Positions 54,077-63,849 of a stretch of DNA of 64,000 nt are shown here, piece after piece. The DNA is taken from assembly GCF_014205835.1 (NCBI RefSeq), contig NZ_JACHCQ010000019.1, positions 1-64,000 on the forward strand. The letters run 5' to 3'. Position 1 is the stretch's first letter. Every line of letters begins with the position of its first letter. This stretch comes from Pedobacter sp. AK013. Lineage in GTDB: Bacteria; Bacteroidota; Bacteroidia; Sphingobacteriales; Sphingobacteriaceae. The position numbers and the translations under genes are program-made. The notes below the pieces were generated by a model that was given only the letters and a program-made list of their open reading frames with translations, had not been told where the DNA came from and did no database searches.

Positions 54077-56842
54077 TTATCTTTGAAGAACGACTTCTGT
54101 AGTGTTCTCTTTAGCAAGTGGAAATTCATATCCTCCCCTCTTCTCCATCGCATTGCCTTTTATAGCATATACACCAATTCCATTAAGCTTTGCTGGCTGC
54201 GACAACCTCAACATGGCATTAGGCGAATATTCATTTGCTTTGCTCAGTTTTAAGCGAATTTCTCCATTTACGGTATTGTAATTTACTTCATCAATGGTTC
54301 CGGCATCAAGGCTAATCCAAAGCCCCGCAGGCGCAACGTAAACTGACGATTTTGCGGCTGTTGTTAATTTAACATTGATGATACTGCCTGTTTTATTCAC
54401 ATTTCCGCCAAAAGCTAACCAACCAAACTCAGGATGCTGTAAAATGTAAGATGAAGTATTAACTGCATAGCCAAAAAAACCAGATCCGTAATCGCCGGAA
54501 ATACCATCATTTTTCAAGGTTGATGGATAAGCATGAAATGCTGCAGGTGCAAAACCTTCTTGCGTGATATTGGAGATCGCACCCAATAACCCACCGTACC
54601 CGGCACGCAAAAGATAAAAATCATTGGGATTTTTACGGTAATCCATTAAAACAGGAATGGCATTAAGTGCTGAACCGTAATGATGGATCATCCGCTCTAT
54701 ACGCGAAAGTTTACCGCCATAAAGAAAATCCCAGTACCGACGGGCATTACCATTATAAGCCCAATGCGGCACCACAGGCATATAGGCCAATATGGCATCG
54801 AGCGTTACATTTGCTTTATCCTGGTAGTCAAAATAGCTCGACCATACATAAACTTCTTCTTGACCTGTAGAGTCCCAAGGCATTTCACTACCAAAGGGAT
54901 ATTGTAAAGAACGCCAGTGGTTGGCCCGCTTTTTCATCTCATTTTCTAACCTGGTTGCTTCTGCTGTTAACCCCTCATTTTTAAGGTCGTTTAAGATGAG
55001 ATAGAAAACTGTACCTTCCATCTGGCCGAACTGTGCGTAATAAGGCGCAATATTAACCATCGCCATTCCTGTCTCAGCCGCATCGATAAGGTGTTGTTTC
55101 CAGCTCTGCTCCTCTACAAGGCCGCTATAATTACGGGCCAATCGGTACATTACCCAATGGGCTGCTGCAACGTGCGGATAGTTATAAGACCTGCCCAGGT
55201 TATCAGCTTCTTTTTTCGGCCATGCAGACCACGTTTTAAAATTGATATTTGTGGCGTACGTATCTTTAGGAAGTGAGTCTGGTGCATAATAAAACAAGCT
55301 CTTTTTTACACCATATTTCTGAGGGCCGTTTTTAAGCTGTATCCTACTAAACATTACGCTATCCACAAATTGTTTTAATTTATCAACTTCTTCTTTTTTT
55401 GGCTGCACCAACTGCTTCATTATTGCCCCCAACCATGAGCCTGCACCGCCTTCATCGCTTAAACCCGAAATCCAGGCCCGGTTATCCTGTGTTACCTGCT
55501 GTTGTTTTTCATTGTCGTAGGTAATAACGGAAGGATTTCTTTTAAAAATAGGATCGGCCTGGTTAAACCATTGTTTGGTTGTTAAAAAATTGCCATAACT
55601 CGCAATCACATCACTTTCGGCTTCAATTACTTTATAATTTATACTTTGCTCCAAACCATCTTCATAAGTAATTGACAACCTTGCTCTTCCCCATGTATTT
55701 CCTTTTACTGAATAACTTTTCCAACCATCTTTTGTTAAACCTGATGCATTTATTATCAGGGCATTTTCGGGTTGAACCTGAATGTTTTTAATCTTTTTAG
55801 GGTAGTTCACAAACAATTTCCCTTCCACATCTTTAGGCAGTACATAACCCGGAACGGATATCGCTACTGGTCTTTTATTTTCAATCAGTTTGCTTTCAAT
55901 ATCTTTTGCTGCTCCCGAGAGGATAAACTGGAAAGCATAACTCCGGCTTTCACCAGGCTTTAAAAAGGTCGAAGTTGGCGTATTCCATTGCTCAGCATTT
56001 TTCCATTCGTTTTCGGCATAAGCTTTACTGTATACCATCCATTCGTAAAAGCCTTCAAAAGCAATCCCTCTTGGTGTCCGGTCGTCATTAAGCGGGTTGT
56101 AAGCCTCAAATGGTGTATGCCCCAATGGAGCAACGAGCAAAGAAGGTGCGTGCCCACTTAAGCGCGTAACCTGCAAATAACCAGCGTCTTTTCCGATGTA
56201 CGGATCATAAAATACATTTTTGGCATGGGTTTGCTCTAATGTGCGGCCTTCCAGAATATTATCAAAAATCATCGGTATACCCAGCGCACCAATTTCTACA
56301 TTCTTATCGGTCTTGTTTTTCAGTTCGAAGCGCAAAACTAGCTTCCCGTTCAACATTTCCCAGATCCGTTTAACCTCCAATGGAATATCAGCTGGAAGTG
56401 TTGCAGCAAGATCGGCGGCGGCAAGTACATTTTTATTTATCGGAATATTTTTCACCGGGTTTCGTTTTGCTGCAGTGCTATAGCTTTTCCAGGCTTCTTC
56501 GCCAACGTAGCGCAACCTTAAATTGATATCGCCCAAATGGTATAAACCATCAGAACTACGTACTTTTAAACTATCGCTAGGTACAAAATCGAAATCCTTA
56601 ACCATTTTAGGCTGAAGACCTGCCACTGTTTGCGACGACTTAACAAGCTTTAGATTAAATGCCCCAGCATTGTAGGTTGAAAAGCCATTTTCCAAGCCCA
56701 AAGTGGATGGCTTTTTACCCAAAGCAATCCATGGCGATTGGGCTTGAATTACCTCAATATTTAGAAAAGATAAAATACAGCAAAATATTGCTTTAAAAGT
56801 TATTATAGATAAAGCACGCCTCTTTTGTGATTTAACAATCAT
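54077..56842 (-). CDS. DUF5695 secreted protein
   Basis: The 921-residue protein has a basic N-terminus and a signal peptide to about VIQAQS. From memory the sequence, starting SPWIALGKKPSTLGLENGFS, matches DUF5695. It has an N-terminal beta part (about 35-420) and an alpha-helical barrel-like part (about 430-800; YPHVAAAHWVMYRLARNYSG), then a beta C-terminus. Such architecture resembles GH families with an (alpha/alpha)6 barrel, so a carbohydrate-active role is plausible. No catalytic residues can be assigned. It faces GH127 tail to tail. Confidence 0.7.
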   Translation of the reverse strand: MIVKSQKRRALSIITFKAIFCCILSFLNIEVIQAQSPWIALGKKPSTLGLENGFSTYNAGAFNLKLVKSSQTVAGLQPKMVKDFDFVPSDSLKVRSSDGLYHLGDINLRLRYVGEEAWKSYSTAAKRNPVKNIPINKNVLAAADLAATLPADIPLEVKRIWEMLNGKLVLRFELKNKTDKNVEIGALGIPMIFDNILEGRTLEQTHAKNVFYDPYIGKDAGYLQVTRLSGHAPSLLVAPLGHTPFEAYNPLNDDRTPRGIAFEGFYEWMVYSKAYAENEWKNAEQWNTPTSTFLKPGESRSYAFQFILSGAAKDIESKLIENKRPVAISVPGYVLPKDVEGKLFVNYPKKIKNIQVQPENALIINASGLTKDGWKSYSVKGNTWGRARLSITYEDGLEQSINYKVIEAESDVIASYGNFLTTKQWFNQADPIFKRNPSVITYDNEKQQQVTQDNRAWISGLSDEGGAGSWLGAIMKQLVQPKKEEVDKLKQFVDSVMFSRIQLKNGPQKYGVKKSLFYYAPDSLPKDTYATNINFKTWSAWPKKEADNLGRSYNYPHVAAAHWVMYRLARNYSGLVEEQSWKQHLIDAAETGMAMVNIAPYYAQFGQMEGTVFYLILNDLKNEGLTAEATRLENEMKKRANHWRSLQYPFGSEMPWDSTGQEEVYVWSSYFDYQDKANVTLDAILAYMPVVPHWAYNGNARRYWDFLYGGKLSRIERMIHHYGSALNAIPVLMDYRKNPNDFYLLRAGYGGLLGAISNITQEGFAPAAFHAYPSTLKNDGISGDYGSGFFGYAVNTSSYILQHPEFGWLAFGGNVNKTGSIINVKLTTAAKSSVYVAPAGLWISLDAGTIDEVNYNTVNGEIRLKLSKANEYSPNAMLRLSQPAKLNGIGVYAIKGNAMEKRGGYEFPLAKENTTEVVLQR

Positions 56843-56980
56843 GATGACAAATGGGATTTAGGAATGTAGTTAAAATCAAAAATAAAATTTAAAAAGTAAA
56901 GCGGGTACCTAAGTTAAAAATAGCGCAAAATCCGTAAAGAATTGGTGTATTTATGGGAAGTTCGGGGCCTAATTCTACCA

Positions 56981-57095
56981 TTAATTATTAACCATATAGG
57001 GGGGGATAAGATCATTTTAGTGTTTATATTAATAGCATAAGGGTCTTCGACAGGCTCAGACTTACAATGATTATACGGAATACCAGTCTATTTAA
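56981..57095. repeat. Intergenic 115-bp repeat, copy 1
   Basis: This segment is nearly identical to 57270-57383, from TTAATTATTAACCATATA to CCAGTCTATTTAA. It includes GGGTCTTCGACAGGCTCAG. It lies upstream of the DUF5695 gene. No coding potential is evident. Confidence 0.75.
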
Positions 57096-57269
57096 TTTCC
57101 CGCAGATTACACAGAACACGCAGATTAATAACGCATGAGGGGAAAACCGACCTATTAGCACGATTGGCGTACTTAAACGCGATTGCAGCGGCAGCCTAGA
57201 ATGAAATGAGGGCTATAGCAGAAAGCGCTACTGACATTAATTGAAATACGGGAATTGCTTTCCTATATT

Positions 57270-57383
57270 AAATTATTAACCATATAAGGAGTATAAAATC
57301 ATTTTAGTGTTTATATTAAATAGCATAAGGGTCTTCGACAGGCTCAGACTTACAATGATTATACGGAATACCAGTCTATTTAA
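57270..57383. repeat. Intergenic 115-bp repeat, copy 2
   Basis: Second copy, about 289 bp from the first, ending 60 bp before the aminopeptidase P stop. The 174 bp between copies hold nothing recognisable. A tandem duplication including the spacer did not occur, since the spacer itself is not repeated. Confidence 0.75.
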
Positions 57384-57442
57384 CTTGCTGCGCTTTGGCT
57401 TGCTTTACAATGGTGACTCCAGGTGGTTTAAAATCACAATTA

Positions 57443-59218
57443 TTAAACAGGCCTACATTTCTCTTTTAACCAAGTGGCTTCTTCTGTTGAAAGATGTGGC
57501 TGAAGTTGATCGAACACTCGCTGATTGTATTGATTTAACCAGGCGATTTGATCTACTGCTAAAAGTGTTTTATTGATGATAGTGGTATCGATAAAACATA
57601 AAGTTAAGGTTTCAAAAGTGAGAAAATCGCCAAATTCACTATTTCCCTTAGGTACACATAAAACCAGGTTTTCGATACGCACGCCATGTTTTCCTGGCCG
57701 ATAAATTCCAGGCTCTATGGAAGTTATCATTCCTGGTTTAAAGACAACATCTACATTAGCAGGACTAATATTCTGAGGTCCTTCATGTACATTCAGGAAA
57801 AAACCAATACCATGCCCAGTTCCATGGCCAAAATTTATAGCCTTTTCCCACAGTGGTTTTCTACAGATAGAATCGATTTGATAACCTTTGGTACCTTCCG
57901 GAAAGATTAGTTTAGAACCTTCAATCAGGCCTTTTAACACCAAGGTATAATCATCCGCCTGGGTTGATGAGCAATTACCAATAGGCATTACCCTGGTAAT
58001 ATCGGTTGTACCATACAAATACTGACCTCCGGAATCGACAAGAAATAAACCATCACCTAAAATTTCCAGATTGCTTTCTGCCGTTACGCTATAATGTGGT
58101 AATGCACCATTTGCATTATAACCAGCTATGGTATTAAAACTCAACCCTACGAAAGATGTTTGTTCTGCCCTAAACGCAGCTAATTTCTCTGCTGCAGACC
58201 ATTCTGTAATCTTTTCTTTCCCAAAACGATCTTCCATCCACTTAAAAAACCTGGTTAAAGCTATTCCATCGTTTAACATTGCCCGGCGGATATGACTAAT
58301 TTCGGCACTATTCTTTAAGCTCTTTAAATGTGTACTTGGATTAATGCCTGAAATTATTTTGGAACCACTTGGCAAACATTCATACAAGCCGAAACAGGTA
58401 CGTTTTGGATCGATAAAAATCTGTGTCGCTTTTGGTAATTTTTTTAGTGCTTCGGCCACTTCTGCATAGGGATATAAAGTTACACCTTGCTGATTTAAAG
58501 TTTCAATATCAGTTTGCGTTAACTTTTGTGCATCAATAAAGAGTTTTACTTCTACAGGTGTGATTAAAGCAAAACTTAAAACTACAGGATTATAATCTAC
58601 ATCTTTTCCCCTTAGATTAAATAGCCAGGCAATATCATCAAGCGATGAAATGAAATGATAATCTGCCCCGTTTATTTTTAAAGCAGCTCTTACCTCTTTT
58701 ATTTTAGCCGAAATGGTAAGTCCCGCAGCTTCTTCGCCAATTAAAAAGGCATTTTCTTTAGGTAGCCCTACCCTATCCAGCCAGATAGTGCTGATAAAAT
58801 CAACATCAATTATCGCTATTTCTCGCTGCGTTAAACTGTTCTTCATCTCGAGGGCTAAACCTACAGTAATTAGCTGGTGGTTAAAACCTACTTTTGCGCC
58901 CTTTGGCAAAACCTGGAGCAACCAATCGATATATTCGGGTGTATGCGGCACCTTCAACTTTACCAATTCGTAACCAGAACCACTTAATTGTGTTTCTGCT
59001 TGCGTAAAATACCGCGAATCAGTCCACAGCCCCGCAAAACCCTGAGTAATGACTAGCGTGCCCGCAGATCCTGTAAACCCGCAAGCAAAAGGAATGGCTT
59101 TATAATGTGCAGGTAAATACTCACTGATGTGCGGATCTGCAGCAGTAATAATATAAGCATCTATTTTTTGAGCAGCCATTAACTGGCGCAGGGCCTGCAA
59201 TTTTTCTACAAAGGTCAT
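57443..59218 (-). CDS. Aminopeptidase P (M24), long form
   Basis: The start at 59218 (MTFVEKLQALRQLMAAQKID) gives 591 residues with two AMP_N-like N-terminal domains (about 1-300) and an M24 domain. Metal ligands: Asp in LVDSGGQYLYGTTD and the second Asp there, His in GHGTGHGIG, Glu in SIEPGIY and Glu in RIENLVL. It has the length of eukaryotic-type X-prolyl aminopeptidase. No signal peptide, so cytoplasmic. It cuts the bond before proline in peptides, in line with the other proline peptidases in the window. Confidence 0.9.
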   Translation of the reverse strand: MTFVEKLQALRQLMAAQKIDAYIITAADPHISEYLPAHYKAIPFACGFTGSAGTLVITQGFAGLWTDSRYFTQAETQLSGSGYELVKLKVPHTPEYIDWLLQVLPKGAKVGFNHQLITVGLALEMKNSLTQREIAIIDVDFISTIWLDRVGLPKENAFLIGEEAAGLTISAKIKEVRAALKINGADYHFISSLDDIAWLFNLRGKDVDYNPVVLSFALITPVEVKLFIDAQKLTQTDIETLNQQGVTLYPYAEVAEALKKLPKATQIFIDPKRTCFGLYECLPSGSKIISGINPSTHLKSLKNSAEISHIRRAMLNDGIALTRFFKWMEDRFGKEKITEWSAAEKLAAFRAEQTSFVGLSFNTIAGYNANGALPHYSVTAESNLEILGDGLFLVDSGGQYLYGTTDITRVMPIGNCSSTQADDYTLVLKGLIEGSKLIFPEGTKGYQIDSICRKPLWEKAINFGHGTGHGIGFFLNVHEGPQNISPANVDVVFKPGMITSIEPGIYRPGKHGVRIENLVLCVPKGNSEFGDFLTFETLTLCFIDTTIINKTLLAVDQIAWLNQYNQRVFDQLQPHLSTEEATWLKEKCRPV

Positions 59219-59365
59219 GTTGAAGAAGAGATTTTGTCGGGCCAAATTTAAATATTACATTGGCATTAGTGCTTAAAACAACAAGAATTAATGCAAACTT
59301 TGGAGACATGGCTGGTTATGATTTCGCCAGAATCTGTGTTTACCTTGAAAAAAGCAGAATGAATA

Positions 59366-59833
59366 CTAAACGTACCGATCAATTACCGGCGCTTTAACCA
59401 CCTCGTAACCAGATGATTTCCGGAAACACCGTACTTTAAAAACAAGAGCAGATTCTCTTTGAGCCAGCGCATGAATGCCTAGTGTAAAGCGCTGTTGGAA
59501 ACGTTTAAGACAAGCCTCTTTATGGCAAATTATTTCGTAACAGCCTACATCTTCCACTACCACATCAAGCACATATTTAGGCCATTGTTTTTTAATCAAA
59601 TTTGGTAACCAGCTAAACTGCTGCGTATTAATCAAATCCCCCATCCCTTCAATTGCCATTGGAGGAATATCTCCACCTACTATCTGGGTCCAGCTGCCTT
59701 CAACTTCATCAATAATCCCCATCACTTTACACCCAGACAGCACCAACCATGGGTCTTCCATACTGGCCCTCATTAACTGGTAGGATATATCTTCTAAAAA
59801 TTCCTGTTCAAAAGTGTACGTAAGTTCGATCAT
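59366..59833 (-). CDS. Conserved-looking protein of unknown function
   Basis: A 155-residue soluble protein. I do not recognise a domain. A central GDIPPMAIEGMG stretch and several Cys residues (GCYEIICHKEACLKRF) stand out. The gene starts 9 nt after the stop of the receiver gene at 59843 and is thus in one operon with it. It may be the output or partner of that receiver, but nothing in the sequence proves it. Confidence 0.7.
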   Translation of the reverse strand: MIELTYTFEQEFLEDISYQLMRASMEDPWLVLSGCKVMGIIDEVEGSWTQIVGGDIPPMAIEGMGDLINTQQFSWLPNLIKKQWPKYVLDVVVEDVGCYEIICHKEACLKRFQQRFTLGIHALAQRESALVFKVRCFRKSSGYEVVKAPVIDRYV

Positions 59834-59842
59834 AAGCTATTT

Positions 59843-60223
59843 TCAATTATTTATCGGCAGATTATTAAGTTGCATCAGTTTATGAATAGTGCCGGTAAAA
59901 CGTTTCATTGAGATCGGTTTGCCAAGATAACATTCAAAGTGGGAATCTATTTCTCTCACCTCATTTTCAAGGTGAGAGGATGCGTAGATCACAAACCTGG
60001 CTTTGGCGCGAAGATGCTGAGACAATTCAGTTCCCTTCATTCCATCCATATCTATATCTAAAAAAAGAAAATCGATTCTATCGCCACCACTAATTGTTTC
60101 TAATGCATCAATGGGATTATTAAAGGTACTAAACAGTTTTAAAAAACGGATGTCTTCAATATAATCATGAAGTACATCAATCGCGTGCTGTTCATCATCA
60201 ACAATTGCGCAGCTGTAATACAT
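59843..60223 (-). CDS. Stand-alone CheY-like receiver
   Basis: The start at 60223 (MYYSCAIVDDEQHAID) is chosen over the ATG at 60289. The 126-residue protein is a lone receiver of the LytTR-regulator type with phosphoacceptor Asp56 in FLFLDIDMDGMKG, acidic pair (VDDE) and Lys in LGKPIS. There is no output domain. It resembles the receiver at 33562, which lacks the Asp. It is followed 9 nt later by the unknown gene at 59366. Confidence 0.85.
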   Translation of the reverse strand: MYYSCAIVDDEQHAIDVLHDYIEDIRFLKLFSTFNNPIDALETISGGDRIDFLFLDIDMDGMKGTELSQHLRAKARFVIYASSHLENEVREIDSHFECYLGKPISMKRFTGTIHKLMQLNNLPINN

Positions 60224-60395
60224 AGGCAAATTAAGATAGGCTGTACAAAGCTTAACAATGTTAACCTTAATTCCTATAGGCAGGCACAAAAAGGGTAAAA
60301 GTACGGTAGTAATGGGCGTACTAATGAGACAGCAAATTATCTTATACCTTGTTTCGTTATAAAACAGTAATATATCACCTGTGGCTATCTTATTA

Positions 60396-60435
60396 AATTA
60401 GCAGGAAACCAATTGCCTAGTGTTTCCTGCTAATT
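60396..60435 (-). terminator. Terminator of the second SusCD operon
   Basis: AATTAGCAGGAAAC and GTTTCCTGCTAATT are perfect 14-bp inverted copies with a 12-nt loop, 22 bp past the phosphatase stop. Confidence 0.7.
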
Positions 60436-60456
60436 AGTGTATCGCTTATCTTATTT

Positions 60457-62319
60457 TTATTGAGTTTTCGTTAAACGATAAGCTTCGATGATTTTATAAA
60501 AAATCTGATGGTTAGGATATACCCCCATAAAAGCTTCCGAACCAGGGCCGTAGGCAAATACAGGCACCATGATATTAGTATGATCGTCTGTACTGAAATT
60601 GCCACGAATGGTTCCTTTTCTATAAGAGGCATCCAGTAGCGACAGTCCTCCGATTTCATGATCGGCAGTTACGATTACCAAAGTTTCGCCATCCTGATCG
60701 GCAAACTTTAAGGCTTCACCTACCAGACGATCGAAATCTTGTTGTTCGGTTACCGCAAAAGGCAAATCGTTTGCATGTCCGCCATGATCAATCTGTGCCC
60801 CTTCTGCCATGATGAAAAATCCATTTTTATTTTTTGAGAGCAACTCAACCGTTTTTAAAAACGAAGTCTTCAGCATTTCTCCACGGCCATCCAATATTTT
60901 TCGCGTGGCAGAATCGTCTAAAAGTACCACTTGTTTATCCGCATTTGAGGCAACAAAACTTTTTAGGTTTTTCTGTAATACATAACCTTTAGCCAAGATT
61001 TTATCCATCAGTTTTTGATCCGGGTTTTCGGTAAAACTTTTGCGTTTCGAGCCAACCAGAATATCAACATGGCTGTTCTGGAAATCGGCTGCAATTTCCT
61101 TCGTCATAGATCGTTCAAGCTGATGAGCATAAAATGCTGCAGGTGTGGCGTCGGTAATATCGCCACTACTGATGATTCCACTTGTAAGCCCATAAGGAGC
61201 CAAAATATCGGGAATAGATTGAAGCACTTTGCCCGTAGAATCGATGCTGATATAGCGATTATTGGTTTTATGCCCTGTAGCCATAGCTGTTGCACCTGCT
61301 GCAGAATCGGTAAAATCTGAATTCGAAGCTTCTGTACGTGAAAGCCCCAGATGTTTTATCGTGATGATGTTGGATTGACCAAAATTAGCACTCAACCCTG
61401 CCTGAATCTGTGCGAGTCCCATTCCATCTCCGATTAGAAGAATAACATTTTTGGCTTTGGTTTTTAATCCATCGCTTTTGTAAGTTGGCTGATAGGGCTT
61501 ATATCCTATCGGATTGCTGTACTCTAGCTTAGCCCGGTTCTGATAAAAATCTTTTAACACCACCGGATGGTCAGTTCCGATCCAATCAACCCCCATATGT
61601 TCCAATTCTTTCCAACTGTTCGGACTATCTTTGGTTGCCCAAAAACGAAAGGGTTTACCTAATGCGTGTACTTTGGCAATCACTGCTTTCATTTTTTCTA
61701 AATCGGTTGGCGTTGGGGTACCTTTTCCGTTCCATACCGAATAATGAGAAATATCATCGCTAATCATTGCAATGTGCTTTAACTGATCACTTGTGTACTG
61801 ATTTGCTGGACGCCCATCAAAACTGATGAGTGATGGATAATCCTTAAACTTTTCGGCAGGTGGAACAGCCCCACTCATTACAATTTTAATGGCTGAAGGA
61901 TTGATCTGTTGATCGAAAACAGCTTCATTACCTTTTAAATCGGCCAGTAATTTCGGGATTACGTGTTCATAATCCTCCTTTATATCAATTACCAGTTGAA
62001 GTTTTTGTTTCGGATCGGGATAGGGATGGTTGGCATGATCTTTAAAAAATGCCACCAGTGGATCAATATATAGTTTTTTCAATGTTTTGCCCGGGGTAAT
62101 TTCGTTGCTTTCGTGGGCAACAAACAATTCTCCGTTACGGTAAAACACATCTGCCTCGATTGATCCCATACCAGCATAGTAAGCCTCCAATAAAGGGATC
62201 TGCTGCTTATAATCATTATGGCTGTGCCCATTACCGGCATTCAGTTTCTGCTGAGCAGAAACTGAATGTACGCCTAGACCCAATAATAAAAACAGGATCA
62301 GTTTATTCGATTTTACCAT
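60457..62319 (-). CDS. GDPD-like and alkaline phosphatase fusion, secreted
   Basis: A 620-residue protein with a signal peptide (GVHSVSAQ). The N-terminal part (about 30-265) resembles the glycerophosphodiesterase / PI-phospholipase C barrel, with GHSHNDYKQQIPLLEAYYAG and SIEADVF plus ELFVAHES. The C-terminal part (about 285-620) is alkaline phosphatase: Ser339 in FTDSAAGATA, metal ligands in GDGMG, DHGGHAND and TADHE. The two activities in one chain suggest release of a phosphomonoester followed by dephosphorylation. The gene's ATG overlaps the SusD stop (ATGGTAA), so it is in the SusCD operon. Confidence 0.85.
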   Translation of the reverse strand: MVKSNKLILFLLLGLGVHSVSAQQKLNAGNGHSHNDYKQQIPLLEAYYAGMGSIEADVFYRNGELFVAHESNEITPGKTLKKLYIDPLVAFFKDHANHPYPDPKQKLQLVIDIKEDYEHVIPKLLADLKGNEAVFDQQINPSAIKIVMSGAVPPAEKFKDYPSLISFDGRPANQYTSDQLKHIAMISDDISHYSVWNGKGTPTPTDLEKMKAVIAKVHALGKPFRFWATKDSPNSWKELEHMGVDWIGTDHPVVLKDFYQNRAKLEYSNPIGYKPYQPTYKSDGLKTKAKNVILLIGDGMGLAQIQAGLSANFGQSNIITIKHLGLSRTEASNSDFTDSAAGATAMATGHKTNNRYISIDSTGKVLQSIPDILAPYGLTSGIISSGDITDATPAAFYAHQLERSMTKEIAADFQNSHVDILVGSKRKSFTENPDQKLMDKILAKGYVLQKNLKSFVASNADKQVVLLDDSATRKILDGRGEMLKTSFLKTVELLSKNKNGFFIMAEGAQIDHGGHANDLPFAVTEQQDFDRLVGEALKFADQDGETLVIVTADHEIGGLSLLDASYRKGTIRGNFSTDDHTNIMVPVFAYGPGSEAFMGVYPNHQIFYKIIEAYRLTKTQ

Positions 62320-63836
62320 CCTTCGTTCTGTTTAATTACCCCCCCACTGTTATCGATTTCTCTTTGTGGTACCGCCCATACGTTGTGTACCTGTGGATTG
62401 AAGGCTCTGGCAGGCCAGATTACAGTGCCATCAAAATCGTGTAAAGGTTTTGCATAAGCGGCCTGTGCATCACCCCATCTCACTAAATCTCGGTGACGAT
62501 CAGCCCATTCTCCAGCAAGCTCGTTGCGGCGCTCGCGCTTAAGGTCATCGATAGTCATTCCTGTTTTAGCACCTAAACCTGCACGTAGTCTGATTTTGTT
62601 CAGCTCGGTATCACCTGCCCCTGCGCCGCTAAGATTAATTGCAGCTTCTGCCTTGATCAGCAATACTTCCGCGTAACGCATTAAGGGTACATTTAGATCT
62701 GTTGTTCCATTATCGCCATTAGGATTAACGTGTGTCGGAATTGGGTTAGCATAAGAAAAAGGCTCCATATATTTTTTAAACTGGTAATTTGAAGTTGCTC
62801 CTCCATCTTTAGTAAAACTACGCTCAGCACCAAAGAACATAAATTTATCGCCAGGTTTCAAAATGGTAGCTTCACGGCGTTGATCGCCAGCTTCATAAGA
62901 ATCGTAAAGTTCTTTAGTTGGCAAGTAATAACCCCATCCATTGTAAATCCCCCATGCTTTGTTGGTTAACATTACGCCTGGGAGTTTGCTGCCCCAGCCT
63001 GTTCCGCCACCGTTTGGCGTACAAACTACCGACCAGATATACTCTTTAGACCAGTTATTTGAAGCCTTAAAAACATCTGCAAAACCAGTACTAATTAAAT
63101 CGTGCTGACCTGAAGTGATGACCATATCAGCATATTTTGCAGCATTTGCATAATCTTTTTTATAAAGATAAACTTTTGAGAGATAGGCCCATGCAGCAGT
63201 TTTATGTGCTTTACCATAATCAGTAGGCTTCATTGCCGAAAAGAACGGAAGATTATCTGCAGCCTTTAACAGAAGCGAAATAATGTAGTCGTAATTTTCG
63301 TTTACGTTTTTAGCGCGTGGAACGGCAATGGCAGGATTGGCATCGGGTGTTACAATCGGCACGCCAGCTTTATCGTTACCATAATTTGCAGCCAGCTGAA
63401 AATAAACTAAACCTGCATTGAAATAAGCATCACCAATAATCTGCTTTTTTAAACTTTCATCCATAGCAATTTTAGGCACATTATTAACGATATCGTTGGC
63501 ACGTTTGATAATAGCATAACGCATACTCCACTGCGACTCGGTATAACCACCGCCTACATACGTACGGTTAAAGTTTTTAATGTTATCGGCCTCTGGCTTG
63601 TTACGGCCGGTAACCATATCATCACTGGCATTGATAAACCAGAACATCCCACGCCCATAAAAGTCTTCAGCATTATAGTTTTCATACATTCCTGCTTCAG
63701 CCTTGATGGCATCTTCTTTTGTTTTCCAGAAATTTTGAGCCGATGGAGCACCTTCAGGAGTGATATTGAGTTCTTTAGTACATGAAGAAAGAACAGCAAG
63801 TGCAGAAATTGCGATATATTTTAAATTTGTTTTCAT
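62313..63836 (-). CDS. SusD/RagB-family lipoprotein, second locus
   Basis: A 507-residue lipoprotein with signal ending SALAVLSSC. SusD hallmarks are present (RYAEVLLIKAEAAINLSG and the DLKRERRNELAGEWADRHRDLVRW-type C-terminal region). The susC gene lies 13 nt upstream and the phosphatase fusion overlaps its end, so the three form an operon. It likely binds the phosphate-containing substrate at the outer membrane. Confidence 0.95.
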   Translation of the reverse strand: MKTNLKYIAISALAVLSSCTKELNITPEGAPSAQNFWKTKEDAIKAEAGMYENYNAEDFYGRGMFWFINASDDMVTGRNKPEADNIKNFNRTYVGGGYTESQWSMRYAIIKRANDIVNNVPKIAMDESLKKQIIGDAYFNAGLVYFQLAANYGNDKAGVPIVTPDANPAIAVPRAKNVNENYDYIISLLLKAADNLPFFSAMKPTDYGKAHKTAAWAYLSKVYLYKKDYANAAKYADMVITSGQHDLISTGFADVFKASNNWSKEYIWSVVCTPNGGGTGWGSKLPGVMLTNKAWGIYNGWGYYLPTKELYDSYEAGDQRREATILKPGDKFMFFGAERSFTKDGGATSNYQFKKYMEPFSYANPIPTHVNPNGDNGTTDLNVPLMRYAEVLLIKAEAAINLSGAGAGDTELNKIRLRAGLGAKTGMTIDDLKRERRNELAGEWADRHRDLVRWGDAQAAYAKPLHDFDGTVIWPARAFNPQVHNVWAVPQREIDNSGGVIKQNEGW

Positions 63837-63849
63837 TGTTATTTTGTGA

